The notes under the pieces were generated by a model. It was not told the origin of the DNA. It searched no databases and was given only the letters and a program-made list of their open reading frames with translations. A stretch of DNA of 64,000 bases, taken from assembly GCF_001487105.1 (NCBI RefSeq), contig NZ_LN913001.1, forward strand, positions 432,698-496,697. The letters are read 5' to 3'. Made by a program: the position numbers and the translations under genes. This DNA comes from Mediterraneibacter massiliensis (GTDB lineage Bacteria; Bacillota; Clostridia; Lachnospirales; Lachnospiraceae). The first letter of the stretch is position 1; every line of letters begins with the position of its first letter. Positions 17,737 to 26,725 of this stretch are shown one piece after another.

Positions 17737-17944
17737 CGTAAATATCCTCCAGAAATTGTAGATTTTCGCGCGCTTCCGGTTCCGACATTTTCTGTATGGC
17801 AAATCCGGCATGCACCATGACATAGTCTCCGGGAGACGCGTTTTGGATAAAATCTATGCGGATTGTCTGGGAAAGTCCTTTTGCCTCACAGACAGCAGAC
17901 ATTCCTTCAATCGTTTTGATCTTCATAGGGATTGCTAAACACAT
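17726..17944 (-). CDS. hypC: Hydrogenase maturation chaperone HypC
   Basis: HypC is a small chaperone that binds HypD and delivers the Fe(CN)2CO unit to the hydrogenase large subunit. The 72-residue protein begins MCLAIPMKI, where Cys2 is the essential ligand, and has the family turn SPGDYVMVHAGFAIQKM. The start at 17944 is fixed by that conserved N-terminus, although the frame extends to 17992. The gene overlaps hypF upstream by ten bases and hypD downstream by 11. Confidence 0.96.
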   Translation of the reverse strand: MCLAIPMKIKTIEGMSAVCEAKGLSQTIRIDFIQNASPGDYVMVHAGFAIQKMSEPEARENLQFLEDIYDAL

Positions 17945-20262
17945 ATTATTTCCTCCTTTTTGCTGGCCGCAACCGCCAGTTGTCCAAGACAAATGCCCTC
18001 ATCATTGGGAGACACATGTCTGTGAGTATAAACGGTAAATCCATTTTGTTCTAAGAGTTCTGTCACTGTGCAGAGAAGAAAGCGATTTTGAAATACACCG
18101 CCGGACAGAACCACAGGGAGCCTTTGCGGATTTAGAACAAGGCATTGCTCAAGCGCCATCCGGCAGAGGGTATACATGAAACGAAAGGCAATGAGCCCCT
18201 TGTCTGTTTTTTCTTCCAGATCTTTGTATAAAGTCTGGATAAGAGGACGGGTATCAAAGATGCGCAGTCCATTTTTATTATAAAATTCGATCGGATAACA
18301 CATTTCCGAAAGAGCAGTGGCGCGCATATGCTTAGAAGCCAGATATACGTCTGGGCTTTCATAAGGAGAGAGGGCCTCTGTCAAAGCTGCGGCTTCTCCT
18401 TCATAATCGGCTTTAACCTTTTGCAAGAGCAAGGAGCCGATCCCGTCAAAGAGCCGCCCCATACTGGTGGCCCGCAGACAAAGACCAGAGTCGATGAGTC
18501 GGGACAAAGCGGTCGTTTTTGCCGAAGAAAGTGGGACATAAGATGTATCTTGTATACCTGCGTCCAAAAGAAGTCCCAGGGCGATACGAGCAATCTCCTG
18601 TGTCGCACGGTCGCCGCCGGGGAGCGGAACCGGGCGAATGGTACCGATCCTTTGAAAAGCGGAAAAATCTCCTTTCAGAAATTCTGCGCCCCAGATGGAA
18701 TCGTCATCTCCCAGACCCATACCGTCCCAGATGATGCCAAAGCAAGGTGCATGCAGATGATTATCTGCCATGCAGGAGGCCATATGCGCCCAGTGATGCT
18801 GTACTTGCAGCAGAGGAAGCTGTTCTTTCTCAGACAGCCGGAAAGCTTCCTGTGTAGATAGATAATCGGGATGTAGATCACAAACGAGAAGAGCGGGCTT
18901 CAGGCGGAACAAACGACGGAAAGTATGAAGCGTCTCACGGTAATGGGAAAGCGTTTCTGCATTTTTGAGGTCACCGATATGGGGGCTGCAAAAAACATAT
19001 TTCTCCTTTCCCAGTGCAAAAGAAGCTTTTTGTTCCGCCCCCAGTGCAAAAATACCGTCTGCGTCCTGCCTCGATAAAAAAGGCTGTGGGGTAAAACCAC
19101 GGCTGCGGCGGAAGAAATAAGGGTTTCCTTTCCATTCCATGACAAGAGAATCGTCACAACGGTTTCGGATCGGCCGGTCATGCAGCAGGTACCCGTCTGC
19201 AATACCAGACAGTCCACAGAGTGCTTCCTCGTTAGTAAGCATAACAGGACAGCCGGGGAGATTGGCGCTTGTCATGACGAGGGAGTCAGGGCCTCCGTAC
19301 ATGCCATCCAGAAGAAGAATATGGAGAGGCGTATAAGGAAGCATGATACCCAGGCGTGAGGTGGAACTGATCTTTTCCATAAGAGCCGGCTGCTTTTTGC
19401 GCAGCAGTAGGATAGGCCGCTGTATGTCTGTCAGAAGTTTTTCCTCCGCAGTATTTAATATACAGAATTCCCTGGCAGTTTCAACGGAGCGGCACATCAG
19501 TGCCAACGGTTTAGATGCGCGGTGCTTCCGCTGACGGAGACACTGTACTGCATCTTCATTGCGGGCGTCACAGGCTAGGTGAAAACCGCCCAGCCCTTTG
19601 ACGGCCAGGATCTTTCCTTCCCGGAGCGCTTCCTGCGCAGCCTGGAAGGGATCAGAAGAAAGCCGACGGTACGTACTGTCCATATAGAAAACGTGAGGTC
19701 CGCATGCAGGGCAGCAGTCAGGCTGTGCATGATACCGACGGTTTTGTATAGTGGTATATTCGTTTTCACAGTCTGCACACATGGAAAATGTCTGCATGGA
19801 GGTACGAATCCTGTCATAGGGAATGTCATCTATGATCGTATATCGGGGACCGCAATTGGTGCAGTTGATGAATGGATAGCGATATCTGCGGTCAGAAGGG
19901 GTATACAGTTCTTTTTCACATTCCGGACAAGTACAAATATCCGGGGAGAGCAGTGTAAAACCGCCGTCGATAAGGCTTTCTCTGATAGAAAAATCGGGAT
20001 AACCGACGAAAAGACCTTCCTGTGTTACGTCGATTTCTTCAAGACGGGAAAGCGGCGGTGGGGAAGTCTGCAGTTCTGTAAGAAAACAGTTGATATCCTC
20101 GGCGCTGCCTTCTAATTCCCCCTCTACTCCCTGCAGGGTATTCTGTACCCATCCATGCAGACTATATCGGGACGCTAGTCTGTGCAAGAAGGGACGGAAA
20201 CCGACGCCCTGGACGATGCCCTTTATATGTAGTTTGACGTGCTGTTGGTTTTGTTTCTCCAT
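17935..20262 (-). CDS. hypF: Carbamoyltransferase HypF
   Basis: HypF makes the carbamoyl group that becomes cyanide. The 775-residue protein has, in order, an acylphosphatase domain (KGIVQGVGFRPF near residue 16), a double zinc-finger region with four CxxC pairs (CPEC, CTNC, CADC, CPAC, about residues 110-190), a YrdC-like adenylation domain (KGLGGFHLACDA) and a Kae1-like carbamoyltransferase domain (VQHHWAHMASCM and VLSGGVFQNRFL). Length and domain order are standard. It lies five bases after hypB. Confidence 0.97.
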   Translation of the reverse strand: MEKQNQQHVKLHIKGIVQGVGFRPFLHRLASRYSLHGWVQNTLQGVEGELEGSAEDINCFLTELQTSPPPLSRLEEIDVTQEGLFVGYPDFSIRESLIDGGFTLLSPDICTCPECEKELYTPSDRRYRYPFINCTNCGPRYTIIDDIPYDRIRTSMQTFSMCADCENEYTTIQNRRYHAQPDCCPACGPHVFYMDSTYRRLSSDPFQAAQEALREGKILAVKGLGGFHLACDARNEDAVQCLRQRKHRASKPLALMCRSVETAREFCILNTAEEKLLTDIQRPILLLRKKQPALMEKISSTSRLGIMLPYTPLHILLLDGMYGGPDSLVMTSANLPGCPVMLTNEEALCGLSGIADGYLLHDRPIRNRCDDSLVMEWKGNPYFFRRSRGFTPQPFLSRQDADGIFALGAEQKASFALGKEKYVFCSPHIGDLKNAETLSHYRETLHTFRRLFRLKPALLVCDLHPDYLSTQEAFRLSEKEQLPLLQVQHHWAHMASCMADNHLHAPCFGIIWDGMGLGDDDSIWGAEFLKGDFSAFQRIGTIRPVPLPGGDRATQEIARIALGLLLDAGIQDTSYVPLSSAKTTALSRLIDSGLCLRATSMGRLFDGIGSLLLQKVKADYEGEAAALTEALSPYESPDVYLASKHMRATALSEMCYPIEFYNKNGLRIFDTRPLIQTLYKDLEEKTDKGLIAFRFMYTLCRMALEQCLVLNPQRLPVVLSGGVFQNRFLLCTVTELLEQNGFTVYTHRHVSPNDEGICLGQLAVAASKKEEIICV

Positions 20263-20267
20263 GGATT

Positions 20268-20921
20268 CTATTTCGCTTTTTTAATTTGATCAGAAATAAA
20301 ATGTACAAGTTCATCCAGTCCATCTCCGTTCCGACTGTTGACACAAAAGAGTGGAGCGTCTGGATTGAGTGTCCGATAATTGGAAAATACACGGGACATG
20401 TCAAAATCAAAATACGGAAGCATATCTGATTTGCTAAGTACAAGACAATTGGTGTCGGTAAACATGAGCGGATATTTCTCTACTTTGTCATCTCCCTCCG
20501 GTATACTAAGCAGAGTGATCCGCAGAGATTCGCCGATATTGAATTCGGCCGGACATACCAGATTACCTATATTTTCTACAAAGATCACATCCAGGTCATC
20601 CAACGGAAGACTAGGGAGGATATGTTGGATACTCATTGCCTCGATGTGGCAGGTTCCGTCTGTGTTCAGCTGTACGGCAGGAACTCCGAGAGCAGCGATA
20701 CGTTCTGCGTCGATCTGTCCTGCTATGTCTCCTTCGATGACGCCGATCTTCCATGTATCCTTTAATCTGCGGATCAGGGCAGTGATCAGGCTGGTCTTTC
20801 CGGTACCGGGACTGCCCATGATATTGATCATGCAGATATGGTGCGTATGTAAAACCTCTTTGACTTCCTGACTGACATCTTCATTCCATTCCATGATCTG
20901 ATGTAAGACTTTGATTTCCAT
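20268..20921 (-). CDS. hypB: Hydrogenase nickel incorporation GTPase HypB
   Basis: HypB is the GTPase that helps deliver nickel. The 217-residue protein has Walker A GSPGTGKTS near residue 36, the metal-site stretch NLVCPAEFNIGE, and the G-motif VLSKSDML. It lacks the N-terminal His-rich stretch and CxxCGC motif that store nickel in some bacteria, so it is the minimal form. The start has GGAGGT nine bases upstream. It overlaps hypA by 41 bases. Confidence 0.96.
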   Translation of the reverse strand: MEIKVLHQIMEWNEDVSQEVKEVLHTHHICMINIMGSPGTGKTSLITALIRRLKDTWKIGVIEGDIAGQIDAERIAALGVPAVQLNTDGTCHIEAMSIQHILPSLPLDDLDVIFVENIGNLVCPAEFNIGESLRITLLSIPEGDDKVEKYPLMFTDTNCLVLSKSDMLPYFDFDMSRVFSNYRTLNPDAPLFCVNSRNGDGLDELVHFISDQIKKAK

Positions 20922-21264
20922 CTATGTCTACCTCCAAACTGTCAATATAAAATTCTTTTCCTGATAAAATCTGCAGATGCAGACCTTTACAGTGGGGACA
21001 AAAAAGCTGGCGGGAGGAGATCTCACTGTTTCTGCCGCAGTCTTTGCAGCGGATTTTTAAAGGCAGGATCTTAGCCTGTACCTGCATGCCTTCTGCGATG
21101 GTGCCCTCCGCAAGCAGATCTAAATACGTCTGTATACATTCCGGCACGATACCTTTAAGCGCGCCGATACAAAGCCGGACAGAGCGTATTTTTACGGCAT
21201 TTTGTTCAGCGGCTTTTGTGAGGCAGTATTCGAGCAGATGTTCAGTGATGCTTAGTTCGTGCAT
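20881..21264 (-). CDS. hypA: Hydrogenase nickel chaperone HypA
   Basis: HypA binds nickel through its N-terminal MHE and passes it to the large subunit with HypB. The 127-residue protein begins MHELSITEHLLEYC and has two CxxC pairs for structural zinc (CKDC and CPHC, about residues 73-92). It is the first gene of the hyp operon and is transcribed away from echA. An AGGAGG site precedes the ATG. Confidence 0.96.
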   Translation of the reverse strand: MHELSITEHLLEYCLTKAAEQNAVKIRSVRLCIGALKGIVPECIQTYLDLLAEGTIAEGMQVQAKILPLKIRCKDCGRNSEISSRQLFCPHCKGLHLQILSGKEFYIDSLEVDIDGNQSLTSDHGME

Positions 21265-21386
21265 GAGAGATGTCCTCCTGTAATTTAACCATTCCTATTT
21301 TAGCATATTTGTCAATGGGTGGAGAGTGGAAATTAAGGAAACCATGAAAAATATGCAAAAAAGTGTAAAAATTCTCATGATATCTA

Positions 21387-21415
21387 TTGTAAAATTTGCA
21401 AATAAGTACTATAAC
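21387..21415 (+). promoter_or_regulatory. Candidate sigma-A promoter of the ech operon
   Basis: TTGTAA (21387-21392), 17 bases, then TATAAC (21410-21415). A leader of about 100 bases follows before echA. Confidence 0.6.
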
Positions 21416-21426
21416 AGAAATGTATG

Positions 21427-21479
21427 TTTTGGGATGATGTGAAATAGTCTGAAAATGACAGATTAATATATGCCCAAAA
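21427..21479 (+). other. Inverted repeats in the ech leader
   Basis: TTTTGGG (21427-21433) pairs with CCCAAAA (21473-21479), and TCTG (21448-21451) pairs with CAGA (21459-21462) inside. The leader RNA could fold into a stem with an inner hairpin. No known riboswitch is recognised. Confidence 0.4.
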
Positions 21480-21519
21480 TAGAATCTGAGTGAAATAGAG
21501 AATGGAGGGAGGTTGGATT

Positions 21520-23412
21520 ATGACATTAGTTCCAGTTTTGATGGGAGTTCCGGCAGTGCTTGCGGTTCTGATGGCATGTATCCGCCAGAAGAAAGTACGG
21601 GATATAGCAGTATATATAGGCGCAGGGCTTGTTATGCTTCTTACTGTGGCGTTTATCGTGCAGTGGCAGCAGGCAGGAGCGGGCACGGTCATGCTGTATA
21701 CATCTACAGAAATGGTGGATACATGGATGATGGCAGGGGAGATATTCCTGATGTGCCTGATTGTATATTTAAGCATAAAATATAAAAAGGTACTGCCGAT
21801 CATCTTATCGGTTTCACAGACGGCTCTGATGTTTTATATCGAACATACGACAGAATTTGCCGAAGGAGCACATATGAGTGTGGATAGGCTGAGTATATTG
21901 ATGTGTATCATCATTGCGTTTATCGGCGGATTTATCTGTATTTATACGGTTGGTTACATGAAAGGGTATCACACACACCATAAAGAGGTAGAAGACAGGC
22001 AGCCATTCTTTTTTTCTATGTTGTTTTTATTTTTGGCGGCCATGTTTGGGCTTGTACTTGCGCAGAATTTAATCTGGATGTATTTTTTCTGGGAGATCAC
22101 CAGTGTGGTTTCCTTTCTGATGATCGGATATACACGGTCTGAAGAAGCGGTGCATAACAGTTTTATGGCACTGTGGATGAATTTGTTAGGTGGATTTGGC
22201 TTTGCGGCGGCGATAGCCTATATGGCAGTGACGGGCGGCTCCGTACAGCTGACCGATGTGATCGCTTCGGGGGCGGAAATACCACTTCTTTTCCTTGCGC
22301 TTGCCGGACTTACGAAATCCGCACAGCTTCCATTTTCTTCCTGGCTTCTTGGAGCGATGGTGGCGCCGACTCCGTCCAGTGCTCTTTTGCATAGCGCGAC
22401 GATGGTAAAGGCAGGTGTGTATTTGTTAATACGTCTTGCTCCGGCGCTGCATGGCAATCTGGTTGGGATGGTCGTATCCAGCATTGGAGGTTTTACGTTT
22501 ATCGCGGCTAGTGCAATGGCGATCGCACAGAATGACGGGAAAAAGGTCCTTGCCTTTTCTACGGTGTCTAACCTGGGACTGATCGTAGGATGTGCGGGGA
22601 TCGGAGTAGAGGAAACAGTCTGGGGAGCTGTCTTCCTTATGATCTTCCATTCTGTCAGCAAATCGATGCTTTTCCAGTCTGTGGGGGCGACGGAAAACAG
22701 CCTGGGCTCCAGAGATATTGAGGATATGCATGGACTGATCATAAAGATACCGAAACTTGCGTATATCATGGGAATCGGAATTGCCGGTATGTATTTGGCG
22801 CCGTTTGGTATGCTGATCTCGAAATGGGTGGCGCTGAAAGCATTTGTTGATTCAGGCAATGTCCTTCTTGTGATCTTTATTGCCTATGGTAGCGCGATGA
22901 CGATGTTTTATTGGACAAAATGGCTGGCAAAGCTCTTATGCCAGCATGTACCGCGGGAGGGGGCAAAGGATGTGACACGCAAAGATGAATATGCGTCCAT
23001 GTTCTTTCATGCGGCTAGTATGCTCCTGCTCTGTCTTTTACTTCCATTTATTGCCATGATATTGGTGAATCCGATCGTGGAGGAATTGTTTGGACAGACG
23101 AAGGAGGTTCTCTCTATGAGTGTGCTGACGACAATGGCAGTGATGCTGATTTCGGTGCTGATCGTGCCGACAGTGATGTTTTTTATCAGCCGTGCGTCAC
23201 ACAGACGGCTTGTGCCCATTTATATGAATGGGATCAATGAAGGGGACAACCGATACTTTACAAATAGTCTTGGAGAAAGAGAACATCTATATTTGAGCAA
23301 CTGGTATCTGCGGTTTGAATTTGGCCGGAGACATCTGCGGCTGCCGTCTATATTGGTGGCTCTTACTATTTTGATCCTTGGATTCTGTCTTGTGATAGGA
23401 GGTGCCATATGA
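21520..23412 (+). CDS. echA: Ech-type hydrogenase membrane subunit A (NuoL/ND5-like)
   Basis: The 630-residue protein is strongly hydrophobic, with about fourteen membrane helices, and belongs to the ND5/MrpA antiporter-like family. Typical parts include FFWEITSVVSFLMIGYTRS, the ion-channel stretch LTKSAQLPFSSWLLGAMVAPTPSSALLHSA with its Lys and Pro, and FHSVSKSMLF. It should move ions when the hydrogenase turns over. The start at 21520 is chosen because GGAGGG sits ten bases before it; an ATG at 21502 overlaps that site. It is the first gene of the six-gene operon and overlaps echB by four bases. Confidence 0.92.
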   Translation: MTLVPVLMGVPAVLAVLMACIRQKKVRDIAVYIGAGLVMLLTVAFIVQWQQAGAGTVMLYTSTEMVDTWMMAGEIFLMCLIVYLSIKYKKVLPIILSVSQTALMFYIEHTTEFAEGAHMSVDRLSILMCIIIAFIGGFICIYTVGYMKGYHTHHKEVEDRQPFFFSMLFLFLAAMFGLVLAQNLIWMYFFWEITSVVSFLMIGYTRSEEAVHNSFMALWMNLLGGFGFAAAIAYMAVTGGSVQLTDVIASGAEIPLLFLALAGLTKSAQLPFSSWLLGAMVAPTPSSALLHSATMVKAGVYLLIRLAPALHGNLVGMVVSSIGGFTFIAASAMAIAQNDGKKVLAFSTVSNLGLIVGCAGIGVEETVWGAVFLMIFHSVSKSMLFQSVGATENSLGSRDIEDMHGLIIKIPKLAYIMGIGIAGMYLAPFGMLISKWVALKAFVDSGNVLLVIFIAYGSAMTMFYWTKWLAKLLCQHVPREGAKDVTRKDEYASMFFHAASMLLLCLLLPFIAMILVNPIVEELFGQTKEVLSMSVLTTMAVMLISVLIVPTVMFFISRASHRRLVPIYMNGINEGDNRYFTNSLGEREHLYLSNWYLRFEFGRRHLRLPSILVALTILILGFCLVIGGAI

Positions 23413-24272
23413 TCAGTATAATCTCTGTTATATGTTATCTGCTGCTGGCTCCTTTTGCCGGATGTCTGCTGGATGGAGTAGATCGTATCCTCACTGCGCG
23501 TATGCAGGGCAGAAAAGGCCCGCGGCTTTTGCAGCCATTTTATGATATTGGGAAATTATTTTCGAAACAGATGATAGCGGTAAATAATGTGCAGCTTCTC
23601 TTGAACTTAAGTTATCTGGTGATCCTTATGATCGCAGGGGCGATGCTCTTTGCAGGAGCGGATATTTTGATGGTACTCTTTATTTTGAGTACTGCGGATA
23701 TGTTCTTGATCATGGCGGCTTCCAGTGATTCTTCTCCCTATGCGAATATGGGCGCCAGCAGGGAAATGCTGCAGATGATGGCGTATGAGCCTCTGACACT
23801 GCTTGTGGCGGTAGGTTTTTATCTTTCTGTGGGGACGTTCCATGTAGGAACGATCGTGCAGGCACCGCACAGCGCGGTTCTTTGGATGCCGGGACTTCTG
23901 TTTGGCTTTATGTTTACGGCGGCGTTAAAATTCAGAAAATCTCCTTTTGATCTCTCTACCAGCCATCATGCCCATCAGGAGATGGTCAAGGGAATCACGA
24001 CGGAGATGTCGGGAGCAACGCTGGCGATCATGAATATTGCGGAATATTATGAAAAGATCCTTCTGCTTGGTATTTTCTTTTTGTTTTTTGTAAATAGAGA
24101 ATGGTGGAGTTGGATCGTGGCGATTTTTGCCTGTGGGATCGTCTATTTTCTGGAGATCGTATGGGATAATATAAGTGCTAGACTGAAATGGAAAACGGTA
24201 CTGACAAGCTGCTGGGTAGTGACGCTGGTCGCCGGCGGTACCAATATATTGATCTTGATGTTGATCCGATAG
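23409..24272 (+). CDS. echB: Ech-type hydrogenase membrane subunit B (NuoH/ND1-like)
   Basis: The 287-residue protein has about eight membrane helices and the NuoH-type signature RMQGRKGPRLLQPFYDIGKLFSK near residue 33, where the membrane arm meets the electron-transfer arm. Another conserved stretch is FRKSPFDLSTSHHAHQEMVKG near residue 180, with its acidic and His residues. It links the soluble hydrogenase module to the ion pump. The gene starts on the ATGA overlap with echA. Confidence 0.94.
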   Translation: MISIISVICYLLLAPFAGCLLDGVDRILTARMQGRKGPRLLQPFYDIGKLFSKQMIAVNNVQLLLNLSYLVILMIAGAMLFAGADILMVLFILSTADMFLIMAASSDSSPYANMGASREMLQMMAYEPLTLLVAVGFYLSVGTFHVGTIVQAPHSAVLWMPGLLFGFMFTAALKFRKSPFDLSTSHHAHQEMVKGITTEMSGATLAIMNIAEYYEKILLLGIFFLFFVNREWWSWIVAIFACGIVYFLEIVWDNISARLKWKTVLTSCWVVTLVAGGTNILILMLIR

Positions 24273-24288
24273 CGGGAGGAAGAAAGTT

Positions 24289-24726
24289 ATGAAAAAAATA
24301 TCAAAATCGCCTTGGCTGCTGCACTATGATGCCAGCAGCTGCAATGGATGTGATATAGAAGTATTGGATTGTCTGACTCCGAAATATGATGTAGAGCGGT
24401 TTGGGATCATTAATACGGGAGATCCTTTCCAGGCAGATATTCTGCTGATCACTGGAGGGGTGAACAGTCAGACGGAGAAGGTCGTCTCTCAGCTGTACAG
24501 TCAGATGCCGGATCCGAAAGTAGTGGTAGCAGTAGGAATCTGTGCCTGTACAGGAGGCGTGTTTAAAGAATGTTATAATATCAAAGGCGGGATCGACACT
24601 GTGATCCCTGTAGATGTATACGTGCCCGGCTGTGCCGCAAGACCGGAATCGATCATAGACGGAGTCATAAAAGCGGTGGCGATACTGGATGAAAAGCGCG
24701 CTAAAATGATAGCAAAGAAGGGGTGA
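24289..24726 (+). CDS. echC: Ech-type hydrogenase small subunit C (NuoB-like, [4Fe-4S])
   Basis: This 145-residue subunit carries the proximal [4Fe-4S] cluster. Ligands are in SSCNGCDIEVLDC near residue 17, then AVGICACTGG and VPGCAARPE. The family is the NuoB / hydrogenase small subunit family. It sits next to the NiFe site in EchE and passes electrons from EchF. It has no signal peptide, as expected for a cytoplasm-facing complex. Confidence 0.95.
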   Translation: MKKISKSPWLLHYDASSCNGCDIEVLDCLTPKYDVERFGIINTGDPFQADILLITGGVNSQTEKVVSQLYSQMPDPKVVVAVGICACTGGVFKECYNIKGGIDTVIPVDVYVPGCAARPESIIDGVIKAVAILDEKRAKMIAKKG

Positions 24727-24733
24727 TACGCCA

Positions 24734-25117
24734 ATGGAAGACAAAAATCAGACGAAAGAAAAAAGCTGCATAGAAGAAAAAAGCCGGATAGAAGAAATTA
24801 CCTTGCAGGAATTTTTCCCTGCTGTGGTAGATATGAAAACAAAAGACTGGAGGCTTGTACAACTATGCGCCGTATCTGTGGAAGGCGGGTATGAGATGAG
24901 TTACTCTTTCTGCAAAGACTATGAGATGATCACGCTTCGGCTTGTGATCAAAGAGGAAGAAAGAATATCTAGTATCACACAGATCTACCCTTGTGCGTTT
25001 CTGCAGGAAAATGAGGCCGCGGAATTGTTTGGAGTAAAGATAGAAAATATCAGCCCGGATTACCAAGACCGTCTGTACCGTATAGATAAAACAACACCAT
25101 TTAAGAAAGAGGAGTAA
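24734..25117 (+). CDS. echD: Ech-type hydrogenase subunit D (NuoC-like)
   Basis: The 127-residue protein matches the 30-kDa NuoC family in position and in the C-terminal stretch SSITQIYPCAFLQENEAAELFGV, which is followed by a truncated form of the usual motif. The N-terminus is rich in Lys and Glu and probably disordered. It supports assembly of the EchC-EchE pair. It has no metal-binding motif. The gene lies seven bases after echC and four before echE. Confidence 0.9.
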   Translation: MEDKNQTKEKSCIEEKSRIEEITLQEFFPAVVDMKTKDWRLVQLCAVSVEGGYEMSYSFCKDYEMITLRLVIKEEERISSITQIYPCAFLQENEAAELFGVKIENISPDYQDRLYRIDKTTPFKKEE

Positions 25118-25121
25118 AGAT

Positions 25122-26201
25122 ATGGCAAAGAGAAGTATCATACCTTTTGGTCCGCAGCATCCTGTATTGCCGGAGCCGGTACATTTGGACCTTGTGTTGG
25201 AGGATGAAACAGTAGTGGAGGCGATACCAAGTATCGGCTTTATCCACAGAGGATTGGAAAAATTAGTAGAAAAAAGAGATTTTAAACAATATGTATATAT
25301 AGCAGAGAGAGTGTGCGGTATCTGCAGCTGCGGGCATGGAATAGGATACTGTGAGTCAGTCGAGAAGGTAATGGGACTGGAAATTCCGAGGAGAGCCGAT
25401 TATCTGCGAACGATCTGGATGGAGATGAGTCGTATACACAGTCATCTGCTTTGGTTGGGGCTTCTGGCAGATGCCATGGGCTTTGAAAGCCTATTTATGG
25501 AAAGTTGGAGGCTTAGGGAAAAAATCCTGGATATGTTTGACGCTACTGCGGGCGGCAGAGTGATCCTGTCCGTAAACTGTGTAGGAGGCGTCTTAAAAGA
25601 TATGGACGGCACTATGCTGCAGGCAGTGCTGGATACGATCCAGGAACTGGAGAAAGAGTTAAAGCCGGTTCTTCATACATTTATGAAGGATTATACGGTA
25701 TTAAGCCGTTTGAAAGATACGGGTATTCTTACCAAGGAACAGGCTGTCTCCCTAGGAGCAGTAGGACCTACCCTGCGGGCAAGCGGGGAAGCGTATGACG
25801 CCCGTCTGTTGGGGTATGCGGCCTATAACGATCTATCGGTGGAGCCGATCACGGAACAGGACGGAGACTGCTATGCCCGCTGTGTGGTGCGCTTAAAAGA
25901 ACTTTTACAGTCTTTTTCTCTTATTCGGGAGGCAATCGGGAAAATACCGCATGGGCCAATCAACATACCGGTGAAAGGAAACCCGGACGGAGAATTCTTT
26001 ATGCGGATAGAACAGCCCAGAGGAGAGGCGATCTATTATGTGAAAGGAAGCGGGAAGAAGAACCTGGACCGTTTCCGTCTGCGTACGCCTACGACGAGTA
26101 ATATCCCTCCTATGGTGGAGATGCTCAAAGGTTGTCAGCTAGCAGATGTGCCGCTTTTGATCTTGACGATTGATCCGTGTATCAGCTGTACGGAGAGATA
26201 G
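25122..26201 (+). CDS. echE: Ech-type [NiFe] hydrogenase large subunit E
   Basis: This is the catalytic subunit. Of 359 residues, the N-terminal nickel-ligand pair is in ERVCGICSCGHG near residue 65, and the C-terminal pair is in DPCISCTER at the very end. Both Cys pairs needed for the NiFe centre are present. The polypeptide stops at the Arg two residues after the last Cys ligand, so there is no C-terminal tail to be cut off by a maturation protease. It makes H2 from protons using electrons from ferredoxin, or the reverse. Group 4 (Ech) assignment rests on the operon and the lack of signal. Confidence 0.96.
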   Translation: MAKRSIIPFGPQHPVLPEPVHLDLVLEDETVVEAIPSIGFIHRGLEKLVEKRDFKQYVYIAERVCGICSCGHGIGYCESVEKVMGLEIPRRADYLRTIWMEMSRIHSHLLWLGLLADAMGFESLFMESWRLREKILDMFDATAGGRVILSVNCVGGVLKDMDGTMLQAVLDTIQELEKELKPVLHTFMKDYTVLSRLKDTGILTKEQAVSLGAVGPTLRASGEAYDARLLGYAAYNDLSVEPITEQDGDCYARCVVRLKELLQSFSLIREAIGKIPHGPINIPVKGNPDGEFFMRIEQPRGEAIYYVKGSGKKNLDRFRLRTPTTSNIPPMVEMLKGCQLADVPLLILTIDPCISCTER

Positions 26202-26212
26202 GAGGAAAGGAT

Positions 26213-26572
26213 ATGGAAAAGGTAAAAGCTTTTGCATTTGTGGGGACAGTACTCAAAAACCTGTTTAGAAAGCCGGCAACGACAAAATATCCTTTTGAGC
26301 CGGCTCAATATCCGGAGCGTATGCGTGGTCATGTGGAGATAGACATGCAGAACTGTATCACATGTGGACTGTGCATGCGGGCATGCCCTTCGCAGGCTAT
26401 CCGGGTAGACCGCAAGGCAGGAACATGGGAAATCAGCCGTTTTGACTGTGTGCAGTGTGAAAACTGTGTCAATATGTGCCCCAAAAAATGTCTGACCATG
26501 GAAATAGGGTATACACAGCCGGATGTGGAAAAAACAAAGGAACAATTCATAAAACCGATAGAAGAACCTTGA
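26213..26572 (+). CDS. echF: Ech-type hydrogenase ferredoxin subunit F
   Basis: The 119-residue protein has two [4Fe-4S] motifs, CITCGLCMRACP and CVQCENCVNMCP (about residues 46-90). It passes electrons from soluble ferredoxin to EchC. The start at 26213 has AGGAGG eight bases upstream. An in-frame ATG at 26177 lies inside echE and is rejected. It closes the ech operon, and the next gene is a separate LacI regulator. Confidence 0.94.
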   Translation: MEKVKAFAFVGTVLKNLFRKPATTKYPFEPAQYPERMRGHVEIDMQNCITCGLCMRACPSQAIRVDRKAGTWEISRFDCVQCENCVNMCPKKCLTMEIGYTQPDVEKTKEQFIKPIEEP

Positions 26573-26649
26573 TTTATTGCGATTCTGCACAAAAATAGAA
26601 GCACAGAATTATGGGAATCTACAAAAAAGATTCGAGAGTGGAAAATGCG

Positions 26650-26678
26650 TTGCAGAAGATAAAATACAGTGTTATAAT
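26650..26678 (+). promoter_or_regulatory. Sigma-A promoter of the LacI-type regulator
   Basis: TTGCAG (26650-26655), 17 bases, then perfect TATAAT (26673-26678). The operator palindrome begins seven bases downstream. Confidence 0.8.
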
Positions 26679-26684
26679 CTAGAG

Positions 26685-26708
26685 AAATAGGAAAACGTTT
26701 TCCTATTT
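26685..26708 (+). promoter_or_regulatory. LacI-family operator, perfect 24-base palindrome
   Basis: A perfect palindrome centred on AAAACGTTTT, with flanks AAATAGG and CCTATTT. The central CG is typical of LacI-family sites. It lies between the -10 box and the ribosome binding site of the regulator gene, so the regulator probably represses itself. Confidence 0.85.
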
Positions 26709-26725
26709 GCAGAAGGAGAATGTAT

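Noticed and set aside
21310..21345. Minus-strand TTGACA at 21315-21310 as -35 of the hyp operon
   Set aside because: No acceptable -10 box lies 16-18 bases downstream, so the hyp promoter is left unassigned.
22218..22859. Minus-strand open frame of 213 codons opposite echA
   Set aside because: It lies wholly inside echA, has no start signal and no recognisable motif.
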